Positions 56,191 through 64,000 of a DNA stretch of 64,000 nucleotides are shown in pieces; position 1 is the stretch's first letter; each line of letters begins with the position of its first letter. Location of the stretch: contig CAVVIQ010000020.1 in assembly GCA_963748385.1 (NCBI GenBank), positions 1 to 64,000 on the forward strand. The letters are read 5' to 3'. A model generated the notes under the pieces. It was not told where the DNA came from. It saw only the letters and a program-made list of their open reading frames with translations, and searched no databases. The translations under genes were made by a program, and so were the position numbers. Source of the DNA: Rhodoblastus sp963748385. GTDB taxonomy: Bacteria; Pseudomonadota; Alphaproteobacteria; Rhizobiales; Beijerinckiaceae.

Positions 56191-57095
56191 CCGGACGCGT
56201 CCTTCCTTTCGCTCCAGCCGCCGCCCGGGTCCGGCCATGGCGAGCCTATCTGCGGCTGTGCAAGCCGAAAGTGGTCGCCTTGCTGGTGTTCACCGCCCAG
56301 GTCGCGATGCTGCTCGCCGCGCCGCCCTCGGCGCCGCCGGCCGGGACAATCCTCGCCGCCAGTCTGGGGCTGACGCTCGCCGCCGCCTCGGCCGCCGCCT
56401 TCAACCATGTCGCCGACCGGGAGATCGACGCCCTGATGCGGCGCACGCGCAACCGGCCGCTGCCGAGCGGGGTCCTCACCTGGCGGCAGGCGACCACTTT
56501 CGCCTGCCTCATCGGCGCCGCCGGAATCGCAATTCTGTGGTTTCTGGTCAATCCGCTGACCGCGCTGCTCTGCCTCGTCGGGATGATCGGCTATGCCGTG
56601 GTCTATACCCGCTGGCTGAAATGGATCGGGCCGCAGAATATTGTGCTCGGCGGCGCGGCCGGCGCCGTGCCGGCTCTGGTCGGCTGGAGCGCCGTCGCCG
56701 GCCGGCTCGATGCGCCGGCTCTGGCCCTGTTCCTGATCGTTCTGGTGTGGACGCCGCCGCATTTCTGGTCGCTGGCGATCGCGCGGCGCGACGAATACGC
56801 CGCCGCCAAGGCGCCCATGCTGCCGACGGTGCGCGGCGTCGCCTGCGCCAAGCGCTACATATTGGGCTATACGCTGGCGCTGTTTCCGGTCAGCCTGCTG
56901 CCGTGGGCGGCGGGAATCGCCGGCCCGCTCTATCTTTCCGGCGCGGTCCTGCTGTCCGGCTCCTTCGTTTTCCGCGCGGCGCGATTGTTGCGATCCGACC
57001 GGGATCGCGACGCCATGGCCCTGTTCCGCTATTCGATCACTTACCTCAGCGCCCTGTTCGCCCTGATGCTGCTCGATCATTTTCTACGGCTCTGA
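56187..57095 (+). CDS. ctaB: Protoheme IX farnesyltransferase (heme O synthase)
   Basis: CtaB adds a farnesyl group to heme B to make heme O. The 302-residue membrane protein has the prenyltransferase motifs NHVADREIDALMRRTRNRPL and RRDEYAAAKAPMLPT, which bind the diphosphate through magnesium, and eight to nine helices. The start is ATG 56187, where homology begins; the open frame extends upstream through the ctaA region by chance. Its 3' end overlaps the convergent sco gene by 12 bases. Confidence 0.94.
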   Translation: MTGRVLPFAPAAARVRPWRAYLRLCKPKVVALLVFTAQVAMLLAAPPSAPPAGTILAASLGLTLAAASAAAFNHVADREIDALMRRTRNRPLPSGVLTWRQATTFACLIGAAGIAILWFLVNPLTALLCLVGMIGYAVVYTRWLKWIGPQNIVLGGAAGAVPALVGWSAVAGRLDAPALALFLIVLVWTPPHFWSLAIARRDEYAAAKAPMLPTVRGVACAKRYILGYTLALFPVSLLPWAAGIAGPLYLSGAVLLSGSFVFRAARLLRSDRDRDAMALFRYSITYLSALFALMLLDHFLRL

Positions 57096-57671
57096 CAGCA
57101 ACCGGCCGAGATCGGCGGCGACGGCCGAGGCGCCCACGTTGCGGTCGAACAGCAGGCGAACGCGTCCCTGCCGGTCGAAGCCGAAAATGGCCGAGCTGTG
57201 ATTGACCTCATAGTCGCCGGCGGCGTCCGGCTTTTCGTAACTATAGGCGACGCGATAGCGCTTGCTCAGCGCCTGCAACTGGTCCTGGGTTCCGGTCAGC
57301 CCCACCACGTCGGGAGAAAACTGGGCGGCATAGCCTTTCAGCACCGCCGGACTGTCGCGCTTGGGATCGACGGAGACGAACAGCACGCGGACGCCGTCCG
57401 CCTTGTCGCCCAGCCGCTGCAACGCCAGGGCCAGCATGGCCAAAGTCTCCGGGCATATGTCCTTGCAATGGGTGAAGCCGAAATAGAGCAGCTTCACCTT
57501 GCCGGCGTAATCCGCCGCGCCCACCGCCCGACCTGACTCGTCGGTGAGGGTGAACGCGAGGTCCGGCATCAGTCCGGAAATATCATGCGCCCGCGTTGAC
57601 TCCGCCCGGGCGCCGCCGGCTGCGACGACGCACAAGGCGACGATCATCCCGAACAGGCCAGTTCGCCGCAT
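57084..57671 (-). CDS. SCO1/SenC family copper chaperone
   Basis: SCO proteins deliver copper to the CuA site of subunit II. The 195-residue protein has a signal peptide (MRRTGLFGMIVALCVVAAGG), a thioredoxin-like fold with the copper-binding pair FTHCKDICPETL (CxxxC) and the distal His in NHSSAIFGF. It is downstream of ctaG on the minus strand and overlaps it by 28 bases. Confidence 0.93.
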   Translation of the reverse strand: MRRTGLFGMIVALCVVAAGGARAESTRAHDISGLMPDLAFTLTDESGRAVGAADYAGKVKLLYFGFTHCKDICPETLAMLALALQRLGDKADGVRVLFVSVDPKRDSPAVLKGYAAQFSPDVVGLTGTQDQLQALSKRYRVAYSYEKPDAAGDYEVNHSSAIFGFDRQGRVRLLFDRNVGASAVAADLGRLLSEP

Positions 57672-58495
57672 GTCGCTTCTCCCTGAACGTTGGCGGTCTC
57701 CTCCCGCGCCCATCGGCGCAGCAGAACCAGAAAGCCGATGACGCACATCATCGCCGGCGGAATCCAGGTGATCAGGCCGCCGATCTGCTGGTCCGTCAGC
57801 GGGCTGATCGACCACGCCCGGCCGCACGCCTCGTAAACCGAGAAAAGGTCGCTCCGGCTCAGGGCGATACCGGCGCCGATCGGAATCTGGGCCAGCATCA
57901 CCAGCGCCAGCAGCAGGCCGCGCCCGCCATAATACCGATTGGCGTTGATGGTTTCCGGCCGGGGGCCGAGCGCCATCCACCAGAACAGCAGCCCGTCGAT
58001 CGCCATCCCCCAATTCATCGCGTCATAGAGCGGCACGTTCAGCATGGCCACGAAATGCACTTGCGGGATCAGCCAGAAATAGATCAGGCCGACGAACAGC
58101 AGGCCCGCGACCGCCGGCTGCTGCACCCCGCGATAGACCGCCCGCAGCGCCCGGTTGCGGGCGAGCGGGGCGACGATATGGCGGCGCACGGGCTCGGGCG
58201 CGCCTGCGAGCAGCGCGGCGCCGGGCGCAGCCAGAACGATCAGGAATGGGCCGACATGATGGAGCGCCAGATGCTGTAGCCGGTGCAGGAAGAACATGTG
58301 CTGGGCGTAATAGTCCCAATGGGTCTGCAAGGCGGCGTAGATCAGCGCCAGGCCGAGCCAGAAGGCCATCGAGCGCGCCGCGCCGCCTCCGGCCCCACGC
58401 GCTTGGCCGCGCAGAAAGGCCAGCGCTGTCAGACCGCAGACCGCAATCACCGTTGGCGATGGCTCATAAGGGAGGAGAAACGCCAGAAAAGGCAT
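57644..58495 (-). CDS. caa3-type cytochrome c oxidase assembly factor CtaG
   Basis: The caa3_CtaG family helps to assemble caa3 oxidases, probably the copper site; it is unrelated to Cox11. The 283-residue protein has seven predicted helices with MFFLHRLQHLALHHVGPFLI (His-rich), WLIPQVHFVAML and RYYGGRGLLLALVMLAQIPI. ATG 58495 has AAGGAAGG before it. It faces away from the end of the cox-cta genes and is co-transcribed with sco. Confidence 0.92.
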   Translation of the reverse strand: MPFLAFLLPYEPSPTVIAVCGLTALAFLRGQARGAGGGAARSMAFWLGLALIYAALQTHWDYYAQHMFFLHRLQHLALHHVGPFLIVLAAPGAALLAGAPEPVRRHIVAPLARNRALRAVYRGVQQPAVAGLLFVGLIYFWLIPQVHFVAMLNVPLYDAMNWGMAIDGLLFWWMALGPRPETINANRYYGGRGLLLALVMLAQIPIGAGIALSRSDLFSVYEACGRAWSISPLTDQQIGGLITWIPPAMMCVIGFLVLLRRWAREETANVQGEATCGELACSG

Positions 58496-58727
58496 GGGCG
58501 CCTTCCTTTCACGACGATTCAACGTCCAAGCCCCCCCGCGGGTTGCGGATTGTCGCCTGCTTTTCGAGGGGGCGGTCTCGTTCGGAACAAATCGACGCGA
58601 CGGGAACGGCGCTTTTTTCCGGACGCCGCCCGACGCGATTTGGGAACGTCAGGCGTTCCGCCGCGTTGATTTCCAACGCCCCGCGCAACAGGCGCCGGAT
58701 GATTTCGCGCCGAGGGGAGGACGACAC

Positions 58728-58973
58728 ATGACGCCAAAGGAATTTGTTGAGCGCTGCGAAGCCGCCTGCTCGGGCGTAGCGCTCCTTTTTGCCGATGCTC
58801 CCGATGACGTTTTCGAACATGGGCTCGAACATTTCGCCGCCAAGCTCCGCGACGGTCTGACCGAACGCCTGGAAGAGAATATGGAAGCGGAAAGAATCGC
58901 CGAATTCGTCGAGGCCATGACGGCCGACAGCCGTTTGCGGAGACGGGAAATCAAGTCGCTCGGCCTGCACTGA
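58728..58973 (+). CDS. Small hypothetical protein
   Basis: This 81-residue soluble protein begins MTPKEFVERCEAACSGVALL. It is rich in helix-forming and charged residues (EHFAAKLRDGLTERLEENME) with two cysteines near the start and no membrane segment. GGGGAGG lies before the ATG, so I think it is real. I do not recognise the family. It is divergent from ctaG. Confidence 0.6.
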   Translation: MTPKEFVERCEAACSGVALLFADAPDDVFEHGLEHFAAKLRDGLTERLEENMEAERIAEFVEAMTADSRLRRREIKSLGLH

Positions 58974-59515
58974 CGTGATGGGCGAAGCACGTCTCGCGGC
59001 GGCGCCAGGAGACTCGCCGCTGGGGCGTGGTCTGGCGGAGGCCGATGAGCGGTAGTCGAGCGCCTTCCCCGCCAAAGGCCGCGGGCGGGAGGAAAAAATG
59101 CGCCGGCGTTTCCATTCCGATTTTGCGGTTCGGCAACAAATGCGCGTTAAAGTCGGTGCTGGAGCATGGCCAGAACCCGGGCGCGCGAGTTTAAATCGAT
59201 CAGGCCCAAGGCGCCCGGGAGCCATCGCCCTCCATTTCAAGCGTCGCGATCGTTCATGTGCTTCCGTGTCATTACGCAACCGCCCGGGTTCGAGACTGAT
59301 TCAGTCCGTCGGCCTATGAACGCTTTTCAGCCCCTTCCTGCCAATCAGGCCATGACCTGGACCCGCCCATGGGAGCCGATGAGGGTTCCAGGCGCGAATT
59401 ACCGCTTCCGAGTCGTGAGAAGACGATCACGGCAATGCGCCGACGCTCTCCGCTGGGTCGGCGTCGGCCCATCGGAATAAAGCGTGTTCGGGAACGAAAC
59501 GTCAGATTTGAGCGA
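58974..59515. other. Intergenic, no supported gene
   Basis: Between the small hypothetical gene and the convergent decarboxylase, only short frames on both strands, none with a domain I can name. I see no RNA gene and no clear terminator. Confidence 0.4.
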
Positions 59516-60946
59516 CTAGCGCCCGATGGCGCGCGCCGCCTGTTCCAGCGCCGCGAGGAAGGCGTCGATGTCCTCGCGCCGGGTCCGGTGATTGACCAGG
59601 GCGCAGCGAATGACCGGCTCGCCGTTAAAAATGGTCAGGGACGTGGCGGCGGCGCCGGAGAGATGCAAAGTTTCGACGATGGCGCGGTTGCCCGGCCCAG
59701 CGTTTGCGCCGCGCAAGCCGAAGCAGACGATATTGAGCGTCAACGGCGCCTTGACCGCGAACAGGGCGCGTTCGGTCAGGCGTTGCGCGAGATATTGGGC
59801 GAGGTCGCAAGTGTCCTCGATCGAGCGGCCGAGCGCCTCCGTTCCGAACACTTTTAAGGTGAACCAGGTCTTGAGCGCCTGAAAGCCGCGCGAGAGATCG
59901 GGGCCGTAATCGCAGGGCCAGGATTCGCCCGCCGCGAGGCCGCGCGCCGCCCGCGTCAGATAGCCGTTGGAACTCGTAAAAGTCTTTTTCTGCATGTCGC
60001 CGTCGCGGGTGAGCAGAAATCCCGCCGAATAGGGAACCTGACCCCATTTGTGGAAATCGAAGGCGATCGAATCGGCGCGCTCCATTCCCTTGAGCAAAGG
60101 CGCAAGGCGGGGCGAAAAGGCGGCGAGCGCGCCGAAGGCGCCGTCGACATGGAGCCAGATTCGCTCCGACGCCGCGAGATCGGCCAGTTCGTCCAGCGGG
60201 TCGATGGCGCCGAGATTGACCGTCCCCGCCGTGCCGACCAGCAGCAAAGGCGTCGCGCCTTGCGCGCGATCTTCCGCGATCATCACGCGTAAATCCTCGA
60301 CGCGCACGGCGCCGTTGGGGCCGCAGGGGGCGCGGCGCAGATTTTCAGAGCCGATCCCGGCCATTTCCATCGCCTGGGCGATGCAGCCATGGGCGGCCTC
60401 GGACGCATAGGCGCGCAAGGTCAGCGAATGCGGCAGGCCGGAGCGCCGCGCTTCCTCGCCGAGCAAGGCCGTGCGCGCGACCAGCACCGCGAGGAAATTG
60501 GCCATCGAGGTTCCGGTGACGAAAAGCCCGGCGGAAGTTTCAGGAAAGCCAAAAGCCTGGCGCATCCAGCGCGTGATCTGGCGCTCGACCTCGATCCCGA
60601 TATGGTCGCGGCCGCCGCAATTGGCGTTGAGCCCGGCCGCCAGCATTTCCGCGACCATGCCGACCGGCGTCCCGGCGCCATGAACCCAGCCCATGAAGGC
60701 GGGATGGAGATTTCCGGTGGAAAAAGGCTTGATCGCTTCGTCAAAAAAGCTGAGGGCCTCACCGAGCGACGAGCCTTTTTGCGGCAGGTCGCTCATGAAG
60801 CGCGCGCGGATTTCGAGCGGGGCGGGGGTCCAGACCGGACGCTCCCGCACCGTTCTGACATGGTCGATCATGCCGTCCAGCGCTTCATGGGCGAGAGCGC
60901 GGAATTCTTCCCAGTCGTCAGGATCGAGGCGCGAGCCCGCCGTCAC
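59516..60946 (-). CDS. PLP-dependent group II amino-acid decarboxylase
   Basis: The family turns an amino acid, often aromatic, into its amine with pyridoxal phosphate. The 476-residue protein has SLGEALSFFDEAIKPFSTGN and HPAFMGWVHGAGTPVGM near the start, His186 in EAAHGC (cofactor stacking), Asp268 in WLHVDGAFG and the cofactor lysine Lys300 in FDFHKWGQ. The start is GTG 60946, in a GTGA overlap with the ATP-grasp gene; the open frame extends far upstream without homology. Specificity cannot be assigned. The tight overlaps suggest one pathway. Confidence 0.9.
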   Translation of the reverse strand: MTAGSRLDPDDWEEFRALAHEALDGMIDHVRTVRERPVWTPAPLEIRARFMSDLPQKGSSLGEALSFFDEAIKPFSTGNLHPAFMGWVHGAGTPVGMVAEMLAAGLNANCGGRDHIGIEVERQITRWMRQAFGFPETSAGLFVTGTSMANFLAVLVARTALLGEEARRSGLPHSLTLRAYASEAAHGCIAQAMEMAGIGSENLRRAPCGPNGAVRVEDLRVMIAEDRAQGATPLLLVGTAGTVNLGAIDPLDELADLAASERIWLHVDGAFGALAAFSPRLAPLLKGMERADSIAFDFHKWGQVPYSAGFLLTRDGDMQKKTFTSSNGYLTRAARGLAAGESWPCDYGPDLSRGFQALKTWFTLKVFGTEALGRSIEDTCDLAQYLAQRLTERALFAVKAPLTLNIVCFGLRGANAGPGNRAIVETLHLSGAAATSLTIFNGEPVIRCALVNHRTRREDIDAFLAALEQAARAIGR

Positions 60947-62211
60947 GAGGCCGCCCTGGCGGGGGGCGCGGCGCGGCGCCGCAGCATGTTCTGGAAGGCT
61001 GAAAAAACCCTGGTCATCTGTGGCGGCTTGTAGGGAAAGAGGTCTTGTCGATCGAGCGCATGGACGATCATCGCCGTACCGGCCTCGAAGATCAACAACT
61101 CGCCATCGCGCGTCTCGGCGCAATCGAGCAGGACATAATCGAGCCCCGTGCGCCGCCAGACTTGCTCGAAAGCGCTGGCGTGACGGCGGGCGAAATCCTG
61201 GTCGAAGCGCGCCATGAAGCGCGCCTCCTCGGCGCGATGGGCCCGATTGTCCATCATGTCGGCGTTGAGATAATGGACCATCCAACGCGGCGAGATCGCC
61301 ATATGGACGGCGAAAGGCGCGCCTTCGATCAAGACAATGCGGTATTTGCGGAAAAGCCCGTCGGTGTCGCTGTAATCGACAAAAGGCGCGACGTAATGCG
61401 CCTGGCCTTCGGTTTCGGCGAGATAAGAGTGGAGATCGGCGCGGCTTTCGATCTTGCGCAGGCCTTCGCCGGCGTGGGAGCCGGCCGGCCGGGCGATGAA
61501 GGGAAAGTCGAGCCCATCCGCCTCGGCAAGCTCCGTCCGGTCGAGGCGGCGCGTCGGCGGGACGACAACGCCGGGCGCGTCCCGCATGAGGTCGGAAAAG
61601 CCGTCGCGGGTCAGAGCGGCGATTCTTTCGGGCGCATTGACGAGCGGGCGCGGCCAGAAGGGCGCCGCCGCCGTGAGTTTTTCCAGAAGCCGCAGGTTGG
61701 CGTCGGATTCCGCGACCGCGACAAAGGCGACGTCATGGTGGGGAAGAATTTCGGGCAGGGGTTTGTCGGGCGACAGATAAAGCGCGGCGAGGGCGATGTC
61801 GCTTCGTTCGAGCAGGAATTCCAGCGGCGTATTGGCCATGAAATCGCCGGGCGCCATCAGGGCCAGCAGTCGTAAAGGCGCAGGCCCGGTCCGGGCGTGG
61901 ATGAAATGACGCGCGCGGCGCAAGGCGTCGGCCTGAAGCGCCATGCGATTGGCGCTGTTTCCCAGGACCTGCTGGATCGTCGAGAGATCGAGCCGGGCCG
62001 CCGCGTCGGCGCCGTCGCGCTCGATCCGCGCGACAAGCTGAGACACCACGGGCGCGAAATCGCCGCCCTGCATGGCGTGACGGGTGATCGCGGCCAGCCC
62101 GATCAGCTCCGCCGAGGCGGTCGCGGCGCCGGAATTGGAAATCGAAAAACGCAAAACGCTCTCCCTCGCATTGGCGCCGGTCAGGGGCGCGCGTTCAACA
62201 AGAACTTCCAT
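60943..62211 (-). CDS. ATP-grasp (RimK/glutathione synthase-like) protein
   Basis: ATP-grasp enzymes join a carboxylate to an amine or thiol through an acyl phosphate. In this 422-residue product residues 1-130 are helical and unassigned (MEVLVERAPLTGANARESVL onward). A Rossmann-like pre-grasp part follows (LLALMAPGDFMANTPLEFLL, WPRPLVNAPERIAALTRDGF). ATP-grasp features are FPFIARPAGSHAGEGLRKI, KYRIVLIEGAPFAVHMAI and LDYVLLDCAETRDGELLIFE. The usual metal-binding ExN appears as EAG, so the asparagine is missing. ATG 62211 overlaps the upstream gene by 31 bases. Substrates are unknown. Confidence 0.8.
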   Translation of the reverse strand: MEVLVERAPLTGANARESVLRFSISNSGAATASAELIGLAAITRHAMQGGDFAPVVSQLVARIERDGADAAARLDLSTIQQVLGNSANRMALQADALRRARHFIHARTGPAPLRLLALMAPGDFMANTPLEFLLERSDIALAALYLSPDKPLPEILPHHDVAFVAVAESDANLRLLEKLTAAAPFWPRPLVNAPERIAALTRDGFSDLMRDAPGVVVPPTRRLDRTELAEADGLDFPFIARPAGSHAGEGLRKIESRADLHSYLAETEGQAHYVAPFVDYSDTDGLFRKYRIVLIEGAPFAVHMAISPRWMVHYLNADMMDNRAHRAEEARFMARFDQDFARRHASAFEQVWRRTGLDYVLLDCAETRDGELLIFEAGTAMIVHALDRQDLFPYKPPQMTRVFSAFQNMLRRRAAPPARAAS

Positions 62212-63650
62212 TTCGCGAACAGGGCCGAAAGGTCGGCGGCGAGGGGACCGAACGCGCGTTCGAACGGCGCGCCCGCGGCGCAAAGCGCGGCGATGTCGCT
62301 GACGGTGGGCGCGCCGAGGCAGACGCGCAAAGCCTGATCCGGCCCGATAGCCACCGGCTGGCCGACATGAAAAATGCGCGCGAGGTCGCCCCATGCCCCG
62401 CCCGGCCGGCGCAAAGCGCGCTGGAAGTCCGCCGCCTGTTCCTTGGAAAAAGGCGCGGCGATGGACAGGATGGTCCGCGCCCAATCCGATCCTTCGTTCA
62501 TTTCGTCGAGGATTCTTAAGTCGGCGTCGCGCGCGCGCTCGAGGGCGAGCGCGCGGAAATTTTGCGCGATTCTTTGGGTGAGCGCCGGCGGAATCGTGCG
62601 AAAAGCGTCCATCTCCGCAAGCGCCGCCTCCCAGCGCAGGCCGAGTCCGATATTGGCGTGGCTCCCGAACCCTTCCGCGCCGCCGCGCAAGGACGGCGGC
62701 CAGTCGTAAAGCGCGGTTCGCGCGGCCAATCCCTCGGGCAGGCGGATATCTTTCAACCGCGCGCGCAAGGCTTCGGGCAGGAGCAGGGCGCCGCAAAAAG
62801 GCGGGCCGCAGAAAAATTTGGAGCCGGTGATCGCGACCAGAAAGCCGTCATCGAGCAGTTCGCCGACGTGTGACGGCGTCCCGCGCATCTGGCAGCAATC
62901 GGCCAGCACGAAAATTCTTTCCGGCGCGCGGGCGCGCAATTCCAGGGCGGCGGCGCGCGAGAAGCCGGAAAGGCCAGTCTTGGACACATCGAGCAGATGG
63001 GCGATGACGGTGCGGCCCCGCGCCAACGCAGCCTGCGCCTTGGCCAGAACTTCCGCGTCCACTTCGGCGCCGGCGCGCGGAAAACCACGCACGTCGCGGA
63101 TTTCGACCGTCTCGACCCCTATGTCGCGATCTTCCCAGCCCGCGAGCCGGCGCCGGGGAGCAGAAGATTGGAAATGCAGGCCACCCGCCGCGAGCGGCGC
63201 GCCGCGCCCGGTCTCGCCCGGTCCAACGACGATATTGGTGATCGGCCCAGCCGTCGCATGGTCCGCGATCGCCAGCGCGAGAAATTCGGCGTCGGTGCCC
63301 GAGGCGGTCAGGATCGCCTCGCCCGCCCTCGCATGAGCGCCGACGCGGCGGCGGATGTCGCCGAACCAGGCGGGAAAAGCCAGCCGCTCGCGCGGATCGT
63401 CGGAATGGAGCCGCCGCCAAGTCGTCGCGGCGGCATGCCAGCCGCGCGGTGTGATCGCGGAAGCGGTCGAGGACGAAAAAAATGTTTCGTCCGGCGCGGG
63501 CCGCGCGGTCAGCCCGTAGCGATTGCGCCCGCTGAGGGGATCGGCGGCGATGCGCTCGTCGCCGCCGGAGCGCAGCGCGGCGACAAGGCTCGCGTCGCGC
63601 GCGCGCCCTGTCTCGGCTGGCGCATTGGTCCTTGTCGCGGTGAGAAGCAT
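62181..63650 (-). CDS. PLP-dependent class V aminotransferase-like protein
   Basis: This 489-residue protein shows fold type I features: ILTASGTDAEFLALAIADHA (phosphate-binding region), the cofactor Asp in FVLADCCQMRG and the Schiff-base Lys in ITGSKFFCGPPFCGALLLPE. It is longer than typical class V enzymes and has a distinct C-terminal part (ADFQRALRRPGGAWGDLARI). Kynureninase, epimerase, desulfurase or transaminase activities are all possible. The start is ATG 63650; a TTG at 63659 is an alternative. It is the first gene of a three-gene overlapping unit. Confidence 0.8.
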   Translation of the reverse strand: MLLTATRTNAPAETGRARDASLVAALRSGGDERIAADPLSGRNRYGLTARPAPDETFFSSSTASAITPRGWHAAATTWRRLHSDDPRERLAFPAWFGDIRRRVGAHARAGEAILTASGTDAEFLALAIADHATAGPITNIVVGPGETGRGAPLAAGGLHFQSSAPRRRLAGWEDRDIGVETVEIRDVRGFPRAGAEVDAEVLAKAQAALARGRTVIAHLLDVSKTGLSGFSRAAALELRARAPERIFVLADCCQMRGTPSHVGELLDDGFLVAITGSKFFCGPPFCGALLLPEALRARLKDIRLPEGLAARTALYDWPPSLRGGAEGFGSHANIGLGLRWEAALAEMDAFRTIPPALTQRIAQNFRALALERARDADLRILDEMNEGSDWARTILSIAAPFSKEQAADFQRALRRPGGAWGDLARIFHVGQPVAIGPDQALRVCLGAPTVSDIAALCAAGAPFERAFGPLAADLSALFAKWKFLLNARP

Positions 63651-63744
63651 TTTCGCCAATTCCGTCGCGACGCGCCGCGATGGATCGGCCGTCCTTCCCC
63701 TCCAGAAGAACGCTCCAGACTTGTGTCAGGCTGTCGGCGGCGGC

Positions 63745-64000
63745 TCAATTCCTCCATTTGATCGAGCAACCGATCGAGGGTGTCTGGTCGGCCGGGATTT
63801 CATCGGTCGCCGCGATCAAGCGCATGGATTCGAGCAATTCGCGCCGCGCGCTGGCCGGCGGCGGGTCCCTGCGGCCTTCGTCCAGCCGCCCGCGATATTT
63901 CAGCTTGCCGTCGGCGCCATAGCCGAAGAAATCCGGGGTGCAGACCGCGCCAAAAGCCTTCGCGACCGCCTGCGACTCGTCGTGCAGATAGGGGAAGGGC
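63745..64000 (-). CDS. Thioredoxin-like/peroxiredoxin family protein, 5' partial
   Basis: The last 84 residues of a gene that starts beyond the right edge. PFPYLHDESQAVAKAFGAVC, TPDFFGYGADGKLKYRGRLD and the end PSIGCSIKWRN match the C-terminal half of thioredoxin-like proteins of the AhpC/TSA superfamily (resolving Cys in GAVCTPDFFG). It is on the same strand as the three-gene unit, 94 bases upstream of it, so it could belong to that transcript. Confidence 0.85.
   Translation of the reverse strand, partial: PFPYLHDESQAVAKAFGAVCTPDFFGYGADGKLKYRGRLDEGRRDPPPASARRELLESMRLIAATDEIPADQTPSIGCSIKWRN

Overview
The window looks like chromosome from a GC-rich alphaproteobacterium of the order Hyphomicrobiales (Rhizobiales), plausibly near the Beijerinckiaceae/Methylocystaceae. 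This is inferred from the gene content: cpdR divergent from an N-formylglutamate amidohydrolase gene, a suhB/mmgR-type small RNA, a ROSE-like thermometer on an hsp20 gene, a PAS_5-type domain, and overall codon use. No 16S gene or other direct taxonomic marker is present.

Layout. 0-1 kb is the right end of a genomic island: a broken tyrosine recombinase beside a displaced 3' half of tRNA-Arg(CCG). 1.2-3.5 kb is a TetR-SDR-isomerase detoxification-type module with a palindromic operator. A decayed IS1182-like transposase (3.6-4.2 kb) leads into a complete N-ATPase operon, atpDCQRBEFAG (4.57-11.04 kb), which ends against another gene remnant. 11.7-18.4 kb is the leucine/isovalerate catabolic operon (ivd, mccB, liuC-like hydratase, mccA, HMG-CoA lyase), divergent from an AraC-type regulator. 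A lone enoyl-CoA hydratase follows.

20.6-31.3 kb is a stress and dormancy-like neighbourhood: Hsp20, Lon, a hibernation factor fused to a cold-shock domain, a PEBP protein, a PAS-like domain fused to PRPP synthase, a kinase-like protein, a phosphoribosyltransferase and a Pat-type acetyltransferase. Then come a tRNA-Val with a duplicated 3' half, cpdR, N-formylglutamate amidohydrolase, a small RNA, a HisN-type phosphatase, a lipase-like hydrolase and a second Hsp20 under a probable RpoH promoter and RNA thermometer. 37.7-43.8 kb carries gltBD (ammonia assimilation), followed by a truncated haemoglobin, SufE, an aldehyde dehydrogenase and an RND pump with its adaptor. 51.7-58.5 kb encodes a caa3-type cytochrome oxidase with heme A synthesis (ctaA, ctaB) and copper delivery (sco, caa3-type ctaG).

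The right end (59.5-63.7 kb) holds a tightly overlapping three-gene operon I do not recognise as a described pathway: a PLP-dependent class V-like enzyme, an ATP-grasp ligase-like protein and a group II amino-acid decarboxylase. This is the best candidate for an undescribed system.

Caution: five loci (integrase, mccA, pat, a secreted protein, gltB) each show what looks like a single-base indel. Some may be real decay, but several in housekeeping genes point to possible sequence or assembly errors.
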